Assembly (NCBI GenBank): GCA_000733415.1
Contig: KL662191.1
Location: forward strand, 5,370,189-5,434,188
Direction: 5' to 3'
DNA: 64,000 nt
Source: [Leptolyngbya] sp. JSC-1
Lineage (GTDB): Bacteria > Cyanobacteriota > Cyanobacteriia > Elainellales > Elainellaceae
Position 1 is the stretch's first letter. Every line of letters begins with the position of its first letter. The notes beneath the pieces were generated by a model. It made no database searches and was not told where the DNA came from. It was given only the letters and a program-made list of their open reading frames with translations. Position numbers and translations under genes: made by a program. Of this stretch, positions 17,896-27,374 are shown one piece after another.

Positions 17896-19022
17896 CCTCG
17901 GAATAGCCCTCCTAAGAAGCCTTCAATGCCGCCGCTTTTACTGAGTCGCTCACCGCGAATTTTTACCAGCTTATCTAGCAGTTCTCGCTCCTCTGGGCTA
18001 ACTCGCGTGGGAATATCGACCAGAATAGTCAGCAGATGGTCGCCCCGGCTAGCGGAGTTACCCAAGCGCGGCACCCCTCGATGTTCTAGCGTCAGCACCG
18101 TATTGGGCTGGGTACCCGGATTGATCGTGACTTCTACCGGGCCGTCTACGGTTTCCACCTCGATGCGGTCGCCCAAAATCGCCTGGAGGTAGCTAATCTT
18201 GACCTCGGACAGAATGTTGATGCCGTCGCGGTGGAACTTGGGATCGTCATTCACAAACAGGTAGACATACAAATCTCCTGGCGGACCGCTTCGCTGACCG
18301 GCATCCCCTTCACCGGATACGCGCAGACGAGTGCCGTTATCCACGCCAGCCGGAATCGTAATCTTCAGCTTCTTCGCTTCTTGCTTTTGACCGCTGCCAT
18401 TACAGGATTCGCACTTGTCTTCGATCACTTGGCCGTTGCCATTACAGGTTGGGCAGACCGAAACTTGCGTGAAGCTGCCAAAGGGGGTACGAGTGGCTCG
18501 ACGCACCTGCCCTGCTCCACTACAGGTGGGACAAACGCGCGGTTGCGTTCCCGGCTTGGCTCCCGAACCCTTACAGACCGTACAGGTCTCCAAATGGCTG
18601 ATACGAATTTCCTTTTCGCCGCCAAAAACGGCTTCTCGGAAGTCTAGCTTCAGGTCAAGACGCAGGTCATCGCCCCGCATTGGCCCGGCCCGACGTCGGG
18701 CTTGCTGACCCATGCCGGTTGAGAAACCGCTGAAAAAGCTTTCAAAAATATCGGCAAAGCCGCCCAAATCACTAAAGTCTTGGAAGCCAGCTCCAGCCGC
18801 TGACCCAACCCCTGCTTCTCCAAACCGGTCGTAGCGCGCCTTCATCTCCGGATCGGAGAGCACCTCATACGCTCGATTGATTTCCTTGAATCGTTCCTCA
18901 GCGCCTGCTTCTTTATTGACATCAGGATGGTATTTGCGGGCTAGCCGCCGATACGCACGCTTAATTTCCTCCTTGTCGGCATTGCGCGAAACACCGAGGA
19001 TTTCGTAGTAATCACCTGCCAT
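17892..19022 (-). CDS. dnaJ: Chaperone DnaJ (Hsp40, class A)
   Basis: Co-chaperone that stimulates DnaK ATPase and delivers clients. The 376-residue product has a J-domain (1-70) with HPD at 32-34, a Gly/Phe region (about 75-130) and four CxxCxGxG zinc repeats (CTVCKGSG, CPTCSGAG, CPTCNGNG, CESCNGSG). The C-terminal substrate domains contain AILGDRIEVETVDGP. The full class A architecture is intact. It lies 139 bases after dnaK on the same strand and overlaps the TusA-like gene. Confidence 0.97.
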   Translation of the reverse strand: MAGDYYEILGVSRNADKEEIKRAYRRLARKYHPDVNKEAGAEERFKEINRAYEVLSDPEMKARYDRFGEAGVGSAAGAGFQDFSDLGGFADIFESFFSGFSTGMGQQARRRAGPMRGDDLRLDLKLDFREAVFGGEKEIRISHLETCTVCKGSGAKPGTQPRVCPTCSGAGQVRRATRTPFGSFTQVSVCPTCNGNGQVIEDKCESCNGSGQKQEAKKLKITIPAGVDNGTRLRVSGEGDAGQRSGPPGDLYVYLFVNDDPKFHRDGINILSEVKISYLQAILGDRIEVETVDGPVEVTINPGTQPNTVLTLEHRGVPRLGNSASRGDHLLTILVDIPTRVSPEERELLDKLVKIRGERLSKSGGIEGFLGGLFRG

Positions 19023-19161
19023 AGAGTGCTATTTCAGATAGGGGGAGTTGTGGGAGAAACGCAAAAGCGGAGTAGGCGAGGTAAGAATTGGCTCAGGGTT
19101 ATCATACCTGATTGCCAAACTGCTCGACTCACTACTCCATCCTAAACCAATCATCCAAGAT

Positions 19162-21126
19162 TCAATCGACTGCCTCGTAGTCTGCGGTAATCGTGGCATC
19201 ATCAACAAACTCTTCGTAATCCTCAGCTGGTGGTTCGAGTGGCGTATGACCGTTAGCCCAAGGCGCGGTTTGGGTCGTGGCATCATAATCATAGAGTTCT
19301 TCGGATGCCTCGGCCTGAGCCTGCTGATACACGGCCTCACCGATCGTGAGTAAGGTTTGCTGCAGGGCGTCAATGCAAGAGCGCATCTCTTCCAGAGCAG
19401 TATTGCGGTCGGCAATTGCAGCTCGCAGTTCAGCAACTTTCTCGGTCGCCAAGGCTCTCAGGTCATCGGTGATGAAATCGGCATTGTCGCGTAGGGTTGT
19501 TTCATAGCTGTAGAGCAAGGTGTCTGCCTGGTTGCGGAGAGCCACCATTTGTCTACGCCGCTCATCGTCTTCGGCGTACACCTCGGCTTCTTTCCGCATC
19601 CGCTCGACTTCGGCCTCACTCAAGCCACCCGTGTTGCTGATTTGGATGCTCTGCTCTCGTCCAGTGCCTTTGTCGCGGGCTGAAACGCGCAGAATACCAT
19701 TGGCGTCGATCTCAAACGAGACTTCGATTTGGGGTACGCCTCTAGGCGCAGGGGGAATGCCGGTGAGTTGGAACTTACCCAAGCTCTTGTTGTCTCGTAC
19801 CATCGCCCGTTCGCCCTGCAGCACATGGATTTCAACAGACGTTTGGCCGTCGGTAGCAGTGGAGAAAACCTGGGATTTGCTGGTAGGAATGGTCGTATTG
19901 CGCTCGATAATTTTAGTGAAAACTTCGCCCAGGGTCTCAATCCCAAGCGACAGTGGCGTCACATCCAGCAGCAGCAAATCTTTAACCTCGCCTCCCAAAA
20001 CGCCCGCCTGAATTGCCGCTCCCAGCGCCACGGCTTCGTCTGGGTTGACCGAGCGGTCGGGAGTTTTGCCGCTAAAGTAGTCTTGAATTGCTTCTTGCAC
20101 GGCGGGAATTCGTGTTGACCCACCCACCAAAATAATTCGATCAATCTGATCGGGTGTGAGGTCGCAATCTTTGAGGGCATGGGTGACTGGCTCGATAGTG
20201 GCCTGGACCAGATAACCCACCAGCTCCTCAAATTTGGCGCGGGTTAACTCCATCTCCAGGTGTTTTGGACCTGTGGCATCTGCCGTAATAAAGGGTAGGT
20301 TGATGCTGGTGGTCAACATACTGGAAAGCTCAATCTTGGCTTTCTCTGCAGCTTCCCGCAGGCGTTGCAGCGCCATCTTATCAACAGATAGGTCAATGCC
20401 TTCCTGCTGCTGGAAGTTATCCATCATCCAGCGTACCAGGACATTGTCAAAATCATCACCGCCCAAGTGGTTGTTGCCGGAGGTGGCTTTCACCTCAAAC
20501 ACGCCATCACCCAATTGCAGCACCGACACGTCAAACGTACCGCCCCCTAGGTCAAACACCAGCACGCACTGATCCTGATCTTGCTTATCGAGACCATAAG
20601 ACAGGGCAGCAGCAGTTGGCTCGTTAATGATCCGCAGGACTTCTAGACCGGCAATGGTGCCCGCATCTTTGGTAGCCTGCCGCTGGGCATCGGTAAAATA
20701 GGCGGGAACGGTAATCACTGCTTGCGTCACTGGCTCGCCCAGGTAGTTTTCAGCATCTTGCTTCAGCTTCTGCAAGATCATGGCTGAAACCTCTTGAGGT
20801 GTATAGGTCTTGCCGCGAATCTGGACATCGACGGTATCATCCTTGCCGCGCACACAGGCGTAGGGAACTCTGGTCCGCTCGTCTTCAGTATCGTTCCAGC
20901 GCCGGCCAATGAATCGCTTGATGCTAAAAACGGTGTTTTCGGCATTGGTGACAGCCTGCCGCTTTGCAAGCTGCCCAATCAGACGTTCTCCTGTTTTGCC
21001 AAACCCAACAATGCTAGGAGTGGTGCGCCCCCCTTCAGAGTTGGAAATCACAACCGGCTTGCCGCCTTCTAACACGGCTACACAGCTATTTGTTGTGCCC
21101 AGGTCGATGCCAATGACTTTTCCCAT
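19162..21126 (-). CDS. dnaK: Chaperone DnaK (Hsp70)
   Basis: ATP-dependent Hsp70, 654 residues. The N-terminus MGKVIGIDLGTTNSC, the phosphate loop VFDLGGGTFDVSVL and the ILVGGSTRIPAVQ block are all present, and the interdomain linker reads VKDLLLLDVTPLSLG. The C-terminal lid ends in an acidic tail (DDATITADYEAVD) rather than the EEVD-like end of some paralogues. Cyanobacteria usually carry two or three DnaK proteins. Linkage to grpE and dnaJ marks this as the cluster copy, but I cannot assign it to DnaK1 or DnaK2 without alignment. grpE lies 181 bases upstream. Confidence 0.97.
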   Translation of the reverse strand: MGKVIGIDLGTTNSCVAVLEGGKPVVISNSEGGRTTPSIVGFGKTGERLIGQLAKRQAVTNAENTVFSIKRFIGRRWNDTEDERTRVPYACVRGKDDTVDVQIRGKTYTPQEVSAMILQKLKQDAENYLGEPVTQAVITVPAYFTDAQRQATKDAGTIAGLEVLRIINEPTAAALSYGLDKQDQDQCVLVFDLGGGTFDVSVLQLGDGVFEVKATSGNNHLGGDDFDNVLVRWMMDNFQQQEGIDLSVDKMALQRLREAAEKAKIELSSMLTTSINLPFITADATGPKHLEMELTRAKFEELVGYLVQATIEPVTHALKDCDLTPDQIDRIILVGGSTRIPAVQEAIQDYFSGKTPDRSVNPDEAVALGAAIQAGVLGGEVKDLLLLDVTPLSLGIETLGEVFTKIIERNTTIPTSKSQVFSTATDGQTSVEIHVLQGERAMVRDNKSLGKFQLTGIPPAPRGVPQIEVSFEIDANGILRVSARDKGTGREQSIQISNTGGLSEAEVERMRKEAEVYAEDDERRRQMVALRNQADTLLYSYETTLRDNADFITDDLRALATEKVAELRAAIADRNTALEEMRSCIDALQQTLLTIGEAVYQQAQAEASEELYDYDATTQTAPWANGHTPLEPPAEDYEEFVDDATITADYEAVD

Positions 21127-21307
21127 AACTAGCGGTTACGTACATTTTTTGAGTGATTGATTTCAACTTCTCACTTCTAGCTCAGTATTCCGCAATTCCT
21201 CGGCAATGTGATCAGTTGCACACAAAATGTTTGTGAGGATATCTGTATTCAACGCAAGCGATGCATCCTGGGGTAGCACCTGCGCCCTGTTTTGATTCCT
21301 GCACCCG

Positions 21308-22078
21308 TTAGTTGGAAGCCTCTTCGGATGAAGCTGCATCTGGTTCTGGTGCCGCAGCAACCTTTACCATCGCGTGACGCAACACCCGTTCTCCCAGCAG
21401 GTATCCCCGCACCAGTTCCTCTAAAACAGTCCCTTCAGGATGCTCAGTTGTGGACTCCCGCATCACGGCTTCATGCAGATTGGGGTCAAACGGCTTTCCT
21501 TCTGAGCGCATGGGGGAGACGCCGATGCGCTTCAGCGATTCTACGAGCTGTTTATAAACGCTTTGATAACTCTTGTGAATGTTCATCTCAGCGTCGGTTT
21601 GCGGCTTGATTTGAGAGCGAGCGCGTTCAAAGTTGTCTACCACCGGCAGCAATTCTTTTAGGGTGGTGCACTTGATCTGCTGCTCCTGCTCTTCCTTTTC
21701 CTTTTGAGTGCGTTTGCGGAAATTTTCAAAGTCTGCCGCAATCCGCATGTATTGATTGGTCCGGTCTTCCAGTTGGGCTTTGAGCGCTTCAATATCCTGC
21801 GTCAGAGCGCTTACCGTTGCTTGTAGGTCCACAGGTGTGTCGGCTGCGGTCTCTGCATCAGCAGGATTTTCGGGACTGAGGTCAAACGGTTCCACATCTG
21901 GAGCCAGGGTAAATTCTTCGGATTCTCCATTTACGTCCACGGTGGCATCAGTGACTTTGGCCTCCGGATCAGTTGGTAGATTGGTTTCAGCAGACATTGG
22001 CTCACTTTCCACTTGCTCAACTTCAAAAATGCCAGCTCCTGCCACTTGTATAGGCGTTGGCTGGTTCTTTGCATTCAT
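21308..22078 (-). CDS. grpE: Nucleotide exchange factor GrpE
   Basis: Dimeric exchange factor for DnaK. The 256-residue product has an acidic, disordered N-terminal region (about 1-95). It is followed by the long coiled coil (LTQDIEALKAQLEDRTNQY, then RIAADFENFRKRTQKEKEE) and the beta-wing block with FDPNLHEAVMRE. The terminal VRGYLLGERVLRHAMVKVA is typical. The start at 22078 is the first ATG; a second at residue 28 is possible. No CIRCE element was found in the 219 bases separating it from the divergent glycosyltransferase gene. Confidence 0.94.
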   Translation of the reverse strand: MNAKNQPTPIQVAGAGIFEVEQVESEPMSAETNLPTDPEAKVTDATVDVNGESEEFTLAPDVEPFDLSPENPADAETAADTPVDLQATVSALTQDIEALKAQLEDRTNQYMRIAADFENFRKRTQKEKEEQEQQIKCTTLKELLPVVDNFERARSQIKPQTDAEMNIHKSYQSVYKQLVESLKRIGVSPMRSEGKPFDPNLHEAVMRESTTEHPEGTVLEELVRGYLLGERVLRHAMVKVAAAPEPDAASSEEASN

Positions 22079-22297
22079 AACTCACTATTCTGCCCTAAGT
22101 TCAGGCTATTCCAATCAAAATCGCCAGCTTTGTCAATGGCACCTAGATGACTGTCTGAAAGCTAACTGTGGTAAAAAAGGTAGCGGCAAACTGATTCTGC
22201 CTGGACCTCGGGTACATGAGTGGCGTATCAATGCCAATCACATAAACAACCTTGATTGTAGCTTTCCAAATCCGGTTAGTCAGGTAGGAAACAAATC

Positions 22298-23392
22298 ATG
22301 CTAAGTACAGGAAACCGAACCTTACTGAAGGTGCTATTTATCTCTACTCCAGTGGGGCCAATCGGTTCAGGGCTGGGTGGTGGTGTTGAGCTAACCCTAC
22401 GCAACATAGCTCAGGCAATGCAGCAGCGTGGTCATCAGGTTAGCGTTTTGGCTCCAGCTAGCTCGGTGCTAGAAGGCATTGAAGTCATTTCGGTTTCAGG
22501 GGTGCTTCAGCCCACAGCCCAAACCCAGGAGCGGCAATCACTGATTAGTTTTCCTGGTAATTCGGTGCTGGCAAACCTGTGGGACTATGCTCGCCAGATC
22601 CAGCATCGCTACGATCTGCTGCTCAATTTTGCCTATGATTGGCTGCCATTTTACTTGACTCCTTTTTTTGAGCGTCCGATTGCTCATTTAGTCAGTATGG
22701 GATCGCTTACCGATGCAATGGATCAAATGATTGCGCAAACCGTCGAGCGGTTTCCCGGCACGATTGGGGTTCATAGCCGAGCGCAGGCAGCTACCTTCTC
22801 CTTCGAGGAGCGCTGTCGCTGTTTGAGCAATGGCCTGGATTTATCGCTGTACCAATTTAAGGCGGAAGCAGAAAACTGCTTAGGTTGGGTTGGCCGGATT
22901 GCGCCAGAAAAAGGAATTGAGGATGCGATTTTGGCTGCTCAGCAGGCTGGAGTTGGCCTAAAAATTTGGGGAGCTATGCCGGATCAGCGTTATTGGCAAA
23001 CCGTTTGTCAGCGTTACCCAGAGGCTGACTTCAGCTACGAAGGGTTTTGTCCTACCGAGCAACTTCAAGCTGGTTTGGGGCGTTGTCGCGCCCTATTGAT
23101 GACACCCAAGTGGGTAGAAGCCTTTGGCAATGTGGCCATCGAAGCTCTGGCGTGCGGTGTGCCGGTGATTGCCTATCGACGCGGTGGCCCCGCCGAGATT
23201 GTGGAGCATGGCAAAACTGGCTGGCTGGTTGAACCCGACTGCATTGCTGAATTAGTAGAGGCGATTGCCCAGCTAGACCAAATCGATCGCCACACCTGTC
23301 GGCAACAAGCAGAAGCTCGGTTCTCCATGCAGGCAATGGGCGATCGGGTTGAAGCTTGGTTAGAGCAAATTTTGCGAATGTCCAGTGAATAG
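22298..23392 (+). CDS. GT4-family glycosyltransferase, BGluT-like
   Basis: GT-B fold glycosyltransferase of family 4, 364 residues. The N-terminal donor-loop region reads STPVGPIGSGLGGGVELTL. The C-terminal nucleotide-sugar site contains GWVGRIAPEKGIEDA and the EAFGNVAIEALACGVPVIAY block with the EX7E glutamates. The N-terminus resembles what I remember of cyanobacterial UDP-glucose:tetrahydrobiopterin glucosyltransferases, which would make it a pteridine glycosylation enzyme. That is a recollection-based inference. AGGA lies about 9 nt before the ATG. It is divergent from grpE. Confidence 0.85.
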   Translation: MLSTGNRTLLKVLFISTPVGPIGSGLGGGVELTLRNIAQAMQQRGHQVSVLAPASSVLEGIEVISVSGVLQPTAQTQERQSLISFPGNSVLANLWDYARQIQHRYDLLLNFAYDWLPFYLTPFFERPIAHLVSMGSLTDAMDQMIAQTVERFPGTIGVHSRAQAATFSFEERCRCLSNGLDLSLYQFKAEAENCLGWVGRIAPEKGIEDAILAAQQAGVGLKIWGAMPDQRYWQTVCQRYPEADFSYEGFCPTEQLQAGLGRCRALLMTPKWVEAFGNVAIEALACGVPVIAYRRGGPAEIVEHGKTGWLVEPDCIAELVEAIAQLDQIDRHTCRQQAEARFSMQAMGDRVEAWLEQILRMSSE

Positions 23393-23420
23393 ATTTCAGC
23401 GAATAGATTTTACGACTGCT

Positions 23421-24221
23421 TTACCAGTTGGATACTGACCAATGGCGGGTAGGAGCATGGAGGTAGGCAATCGTGTCCACTGCTACTTTGGCCAAACTGT
23501 AGCCTTGTTTCGCTAAAAACTGAAAACACGCTTGCTGGTCGGCAGGGCTGAGAAAACTGTGCTCAAAGTGAATAATTGCTGGCTTGATGTGGTCAAACGG
23601 CATCATCTTGAGAATCTCAAAATCAAATCCCATTGTGTCGAGGACCAGCAAATCCACCTGTGCGACCTGGTGTTTGGCCAGCAGCGATTGAATGGTTAGA
23701 GCTGGTAGGGGAGTTTCTTGAATCATCGAATCAAGGTCTTCTGGAATGGCGTCCAATTGCTTGACATTGCGCCAGTAGTAGAGAGCACCCCACACAGCAT
23801 CTCTGCTCAAGCTGGCCGACTGAGACAGCCAAAATGGTAGGTCGGCTATGCCCTGTCGAATTGTGTAAAACGCTGCCGTACCATCGTGGTCGCTGATTAC
23901 CGCATTTTCAAAAATTAGCTGCGGCTGGTCCTGATAATTGGCTTGCAGTGTTTTGAAGGTATAAGGCTGCGGTTCGACTAGAATGCCGCGCCAGTGGTAC
24001 TTACGAATCAGTTGAGAAACAGGATCAGCGGAGGAGCCATCATGGGCACCAATTTGGACGACGAAAAGGTCGGGTTGGTGCTGGCGATAATCCTGCACAA
24101 TCAGGTGCAGCAGGTCGATAAAGGGGAGTTCAATAGCAGGAAAACCAGGAGCCGAGGAGGACTGTTTAGTAATTTGGTAGCCCAACCGATGAGCAATCTC
24201 TGAGATGAATCGTAACGGCAT
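23421..24221 (-). CDS. FkbM-family SAM-dependent methyltransferase
   Basis: 266-residue methyltransferase of the FkbM family, usually O-methylating sugars or polyketides. The SAM-binding motif I is VVQIGAHDGSSADP, followed by GILVEPQPYTFKTL (acidic ribose contact) and the family signature LLVLDTMGFDFEILKM, with Met in place of the usual Glu in DTEGxD. The C-terminus KPAIIHFEHSFLS is typical. It converges on the glycosyltransferase gene with 28 bases between stops. A role in glycan methylation is inferred only from the family. Confidence 0.87.
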   Translation of the reverse strand: MPLRFISEIAHRLGYQITKQSSSAPGFPAIELPFIDLLHLIVQDYRQHQPDLFVVQIGAHDGSSADPVSQLIRKYHWRGILVEPQPYTFKTLQANYQDQPQLIFENAVISDHDGTAAFYTIRQGIADLPFWLSQSASLSRDAVWGALYYWRNVKQLDAIPEDLDSMIQETPLPALTIQSLLAKHQVAQVDLLVLDTMGFDFEILKMMPFDHIKPAIIHFEHSFLSPADQQACFQFLAKQGYSLAKVAVDTIAYLHAPTRHWSVSNW

Positions 24222-24661
24222 GAGGAACGTTATGAAGGTAAAGGGGTAGGCGCGACGGATTTGATTAGCCGCAATGGTTTACCAGAGTGGAAACATTGAA
24301 TTTGGCTAAATTGGCAACTCTAGATCGCAAGATTGCAAAATCTGATCGCAAAAGTGGGAGAGAGGCGCACGTCTCATCTCGCTCACCTTCTATAGCTATG
24401 ATGCTTCCTTCCTAAAGAGGTTGGGTGAATTTTCAATAAAACAGTGCTGGTCATTGGTGATTATTAGGAAAACCTTAATTTCTTTCGTTTTATTCAGCTT
24501 TATGGAGACATTTCTCGCTTTATCTGTTTGAGGTATTCCAAATTTTGGTATTTGAACGACATACGAACAACATACAGGGTTCCCATCACAGTGCTAGTTC
24601 TCTATGGCAATGGGAAATCTGAGGGCAGTTGTTTTGAACTCCCTTGCTTCGAAATACAGCC
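24222..24661. other. Intergenic region, nothing recognised
   Basis: About 440 bases between divergent genes, expected to hold the promoters of the FkbM-like gene and of recQ. An 87-codon frame overlapping the recQ start shows no family features. Confidence 0.45.
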
Positions 24662-26122
24662 ATGCAGCAGTTGGATCAGAACCAGTGGCAACGAATTTGC
24701 GCTGAGCTACAGCGGATTTGGGGCTATGCGGCGTTTCGGCCTCCTCAGGGTGAAATTGTCCGTGCCCTACTTGCTAAACAGGATGCCCTAGTGGTGATGC
24801 CGACTGGAGGTGGCAAGTCGATTTGCTTTCAGCTGCCGGCTTTGCTAGAAACGGGCTTAACTCTCGTGGTTTCTCCCTTGGTGGCGCTGATGGAGAATCA
24901 AGTTCACGAATTACAAAAGCGCCATTTGCCGGCGGCCTTGCTGCACAGTGAATTGCCAACTCACCAGCGCCGTAAAATTCTGGGGTCGCTAGAACGGCAG
25001 CAACTGCGGCTTTTATACCTCTCTCCAGAAACCTTGTTGAGTTCACCGGTTTGGCAGCGCTTGAGTCAACCCGATTTAGCGATCAATGGGTTGATTCTGG
25101 ATGAAGCGCATTGCTTAGTGCAGTGGGGGGACACGTTTCGGCCTGCCTATCGGCGCTTGGGAGCGGTCCGCTCTGCTCTCCTGCAAACCAAACCCACGGG
25201 TGCAAAAATGGCGCTTGCCGCGTTTACCGCCACTGCCGATCCGCAGGCTCAGCAAATTATTTGTAACGTGCTGGCACTACACCAGCCTCAAGTTTTTCTC
25301 AACAGCCCCTATCGGCCCAATCTCCACCTCTCAGTCCAAACCGTTTGGACTCCCAGAGGCCGACGGCAGCAGCTCAGGCAATTCATTCAGCAGGCGGGTG
25401 GGGCCGGATTGGTCTATGTGCGAACGCGGCGCGATAGTGAAACCCTGGCGGTCTGGTTGGCTCAACAGGGGTGGGCAACGGCAGCCTATCATGCTGGACT
25501 CAGTCCTGACCAGCGGCGGCAGATTGAAACGGCTTGGCTGAACGGTTCACTGACATTTGTGGTCTGTACGTCGGCATTTGGCATGGGCATTAACAAACCC
25601 GATGTGCGCTGGGTGGTGCACTTCCACGCGCCGCTGTTGCTTTCCGAGTATGTGCAAGAAGTAGGCCGCGCCGGTCGGGATGGTAAGCCAGCTAAGGCTC
25701 TGTCGCTTATTAGTGAACCCAGTGGTTGGTTCGATCCTACCGATCAACAGCGATTGCAATTTTTCCGCAACCAGGAACGCCAGCAGCAACAGATGGCCCG
25801 ACAGTTAATCCAACGGCTGCCAGCCCAAGGAGAAGTTGAGGCGGTGACGCGCCAGTTTAGCAATGGAGCGATTGCGTTATCGTTGCTCCACAGTATGGGA
25901 CAGCTCGAATGGTTGGACCCATTTCACTATGTCATTCGCCGCTCTACTGTTTCGCATGGCTTGCAGCAGAACAAAGGAGCAGAAGAGATGAGTCACTATC
26001 TCAGGACAACCCAATGCCGCTGGCGATTTATCTTGAGGGCTTTTGGGTTTGCTGAGCAGGCTGATGCGCTAAAGCAGTGTGGGCATTGCGATCGCTGCCA
26101 GTCGCGTAGTTTTCGTAAGTGA
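24662..26122 (+). CDS. recQ: RecQ-family ATP-dependent DNA helicase
   Basis: 3'-5' superfamily 2 helicase in recombination and fork repair. From the ATG at 24662 it has 486 residues. Motif 0 lies near RPPQGE, the Walker A PTGGGKS at 47-53 and DEAH at 147-150. AFTATADPQAQ, YHAGLSPDQRR and the motif V/VI regions GMGINKPDVRWVVHF and QEVGRAGRDGKP are present. A shortened RQC region ends with a zinc-type Cys set (CGHCDRC). No HRDC domain follows, so it is the short cyanobacterial form. A TTG six codons upstream is an alternative start. Confidence 0.92.
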   Translation: MQQLDQNQWQRICAELQRIWGYAAFRPPQGEIVRALLAKQDALVVMPTGGGKSICFQLPALLETGLTLVVSPLVALMENQVHELQKRHLPAALLHSELPTHQRRKILGSLERQQLRLLYLSPETLLSSPVWQRLSQPDLAINGLILDEAHCLVQWGDTFRPAYRRLGAVRSALLQTKPTGAKMALAAFTATADPQAQQIICNVLALHQPQVFLNSPYRPNLHLSVQTVWTPRGRRQQLRQFIQQAGGAGLVYVRTRRDSETLAVWLAQQGWATAAYHAGLSPDQRRQIETAWLNGSLTFVVCTSAFGMGINKPDVRWVVHFHAPLLLSEYVQEVGRAGRDGKPAKALSLISEPSGWFDPTDQQRLQFFRNQERQQQQMARQLIQRLPAQGEVEAVTRQFSNGAIALSLLHSMGQLEWLDPFHYVIRRSTVSHGLQQNKGAEEMSHYLRTTQCRWRFILRAFGFAEQADALKQCGHCDRCQSRSFRK

Positions 26123-26181
26123 TCGCAGTAAAGTGATCGCAATCGGACTTCTGGCCTATCCCTCAGCCATGTTGACCGAGT

Positions 26182-26637
26182 TTAAGCCAAAACCGTGGCC
26201 CCACTCAAATAGTCCTGAAGCTGGCGGTCGTGATCGTGCGAGAGTTCGCCCTGCGGAATCTCAGATAGGGAAAAGGCTCGGATGTTCATGATTTCTAAGG
26301 TGTCTTGCACCTGCATTTCTCCTTCAACCAAGGCTTCGATCACCACACAAATAGAATGAAAGCGCGGATCGCGGTTGGGATCGGAGTAGATACCGACGAG
26401 GCGGTTAATTTTGATTAGCTTGAGGCCCGTTTCTTCGGCTAGTTCGCGTTTAGCAGAGGTAGAAATATCTTCCCCCCATTCGACTAAGCCACCGGGTAAA
26501 CTCCAGCGCCCGTTATCTCGCCGCTGCACTAGCACGATTCTTCCATCGGGCAGGACCGGAATAATGCTTGTGCCGGTAATCGGATGGCGAAAAATAACGC
26601 CTATTGCTGCCTGTAAAAGTCGCCAGAACTGAAGCAT
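26182..26637 (-). CDS. NUDIX hydrolase
   Basis: 151-residue NUDIX pyrophosphohydrolase. The Nudix box is complete: GLVEWGE followed by REL.EETGL (GX5EX7REUXEEXGU), within the segment starting GRWSLPGG. The N-terminus has a short hydrophobic stretch (FWRLLQAAIGVIF), which may be a peripheral membrane contact. The substrate is unknown; a nucleoside diphosphate derivative or oxidised nucleotide is typical. It converges with recQ. Confidence 0.9.
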   Translation of the reverse strand: MLQFWRLLQAAIGVIFRHPITGTSIIPVLPDGRIVLVQRRDNGRWSLPGGLVEWGEDISTSAKRELAEETGLKLIKINRLVGIYSDPNRDPRFHSICVVIEALVEGEMQVQDTLEIMNIRAFSLSEIPQGELSHDHDRQLQDYLSGATVLA

Positions 26638-26720
26638 TGGATGCAGTTAACCTAAAGCACTAAAAAGCATGAACCCCTCGCCACTGATCCAAACGGTTGT
26701 ATCGAATCGTGATCGCTGAA

Positions 26721-27197
26721 CTAAGTTCCTGAAGCGGCTGAAGCCAAATCGTTCAGAATATCAGCGGCATGTTGATCGGGTTTGACCTTGAGATAAATTT
26801 TCTCGATTCTGCCATCCGGCCCAATCACAAAAGTATTGCGGCTGACTCCCATATACTCCTTGCCCATGAATTTTTTCAATCCGTAACTATCATAGGCGCT
26901 GGCTACCCGACCTTCTGCATCTGACAGCAGCGGAAAGGGAAGATTAAACTTTTGAATGAATTTTGTGTGAGCTTTAGCGTCGTCGGTACTGATGCCTAAG
27001 ATGACTACATCTTGCGCTTGGTAGTCTGGATAGGCGTCTCGAAAGCCGCAGGCTTCTTTCGTGCATCCTGGTGTGTTATCACGCGGATAGAAATAGAGAA
27101 TTACCCGCTTGCCGCGAAAGTCTGCGAGGTTGACAAGCTGCCCGTTTGCATCCGGCAAACTAAAGTCGGGCGCTAAATCGCCTGGTTTTAATGCCAT
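26721..27197 (-). CDS. bcp: Peroxiredoxin Q (Bcp)
   Basis: Thiol-dependent peroxidase, 158 residues, reducing hydroperoxides with electrons from thioredoxin. The peroxidatic Cys45 and resolving Cys50 lie in TPGCTKEACGFRD, the intramolecular CX4C arrangement of PrxQ. LYFYPRDNTPGC and the GVSRNTFVIGPDG strand are also typical. The ATG at 27197 matches the family N-terminus MALKPGDLAPDF. It is divergent from the gene at 27273/27375. Confidence 0.95.
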   Translation of the reverse strand: MALKPGDLAPDFSLPDANGQLVNLADFRGKRVILYFYPRDNTPGCTKEACGFRDAYPDYQAQDVVILGISTDDAKAHTKFIQKFNLPFPLLSDAEGRVASAYDSYGLKKFMGKEYMGVSRNTFVIGPDGRIEKIYLKVKPDQHAADILNDLASAASGT

Positions 27198-27374
27198 TGC
27201 GCATTGCCTTTAACGAGTCAATCTTATTGATTCTAGGGTGGATTAGCCCATTTACCCAAGCTGGGTAGCGAAATGAAGTTCTATATAAAAGCGATTTTCT
27301 GGCAATCCGGTTTTGCTTCAGACGCGCTACACTTTAACCGCACAGGTTTCAGTATATGGGCATTCACACAGCGT

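Noticed and set aside
22079..22297. CIRCE/HrcA operator upstream of grpE
   Set aside because: No TTAGCACTC-type inverted repeat is present in the spacer.
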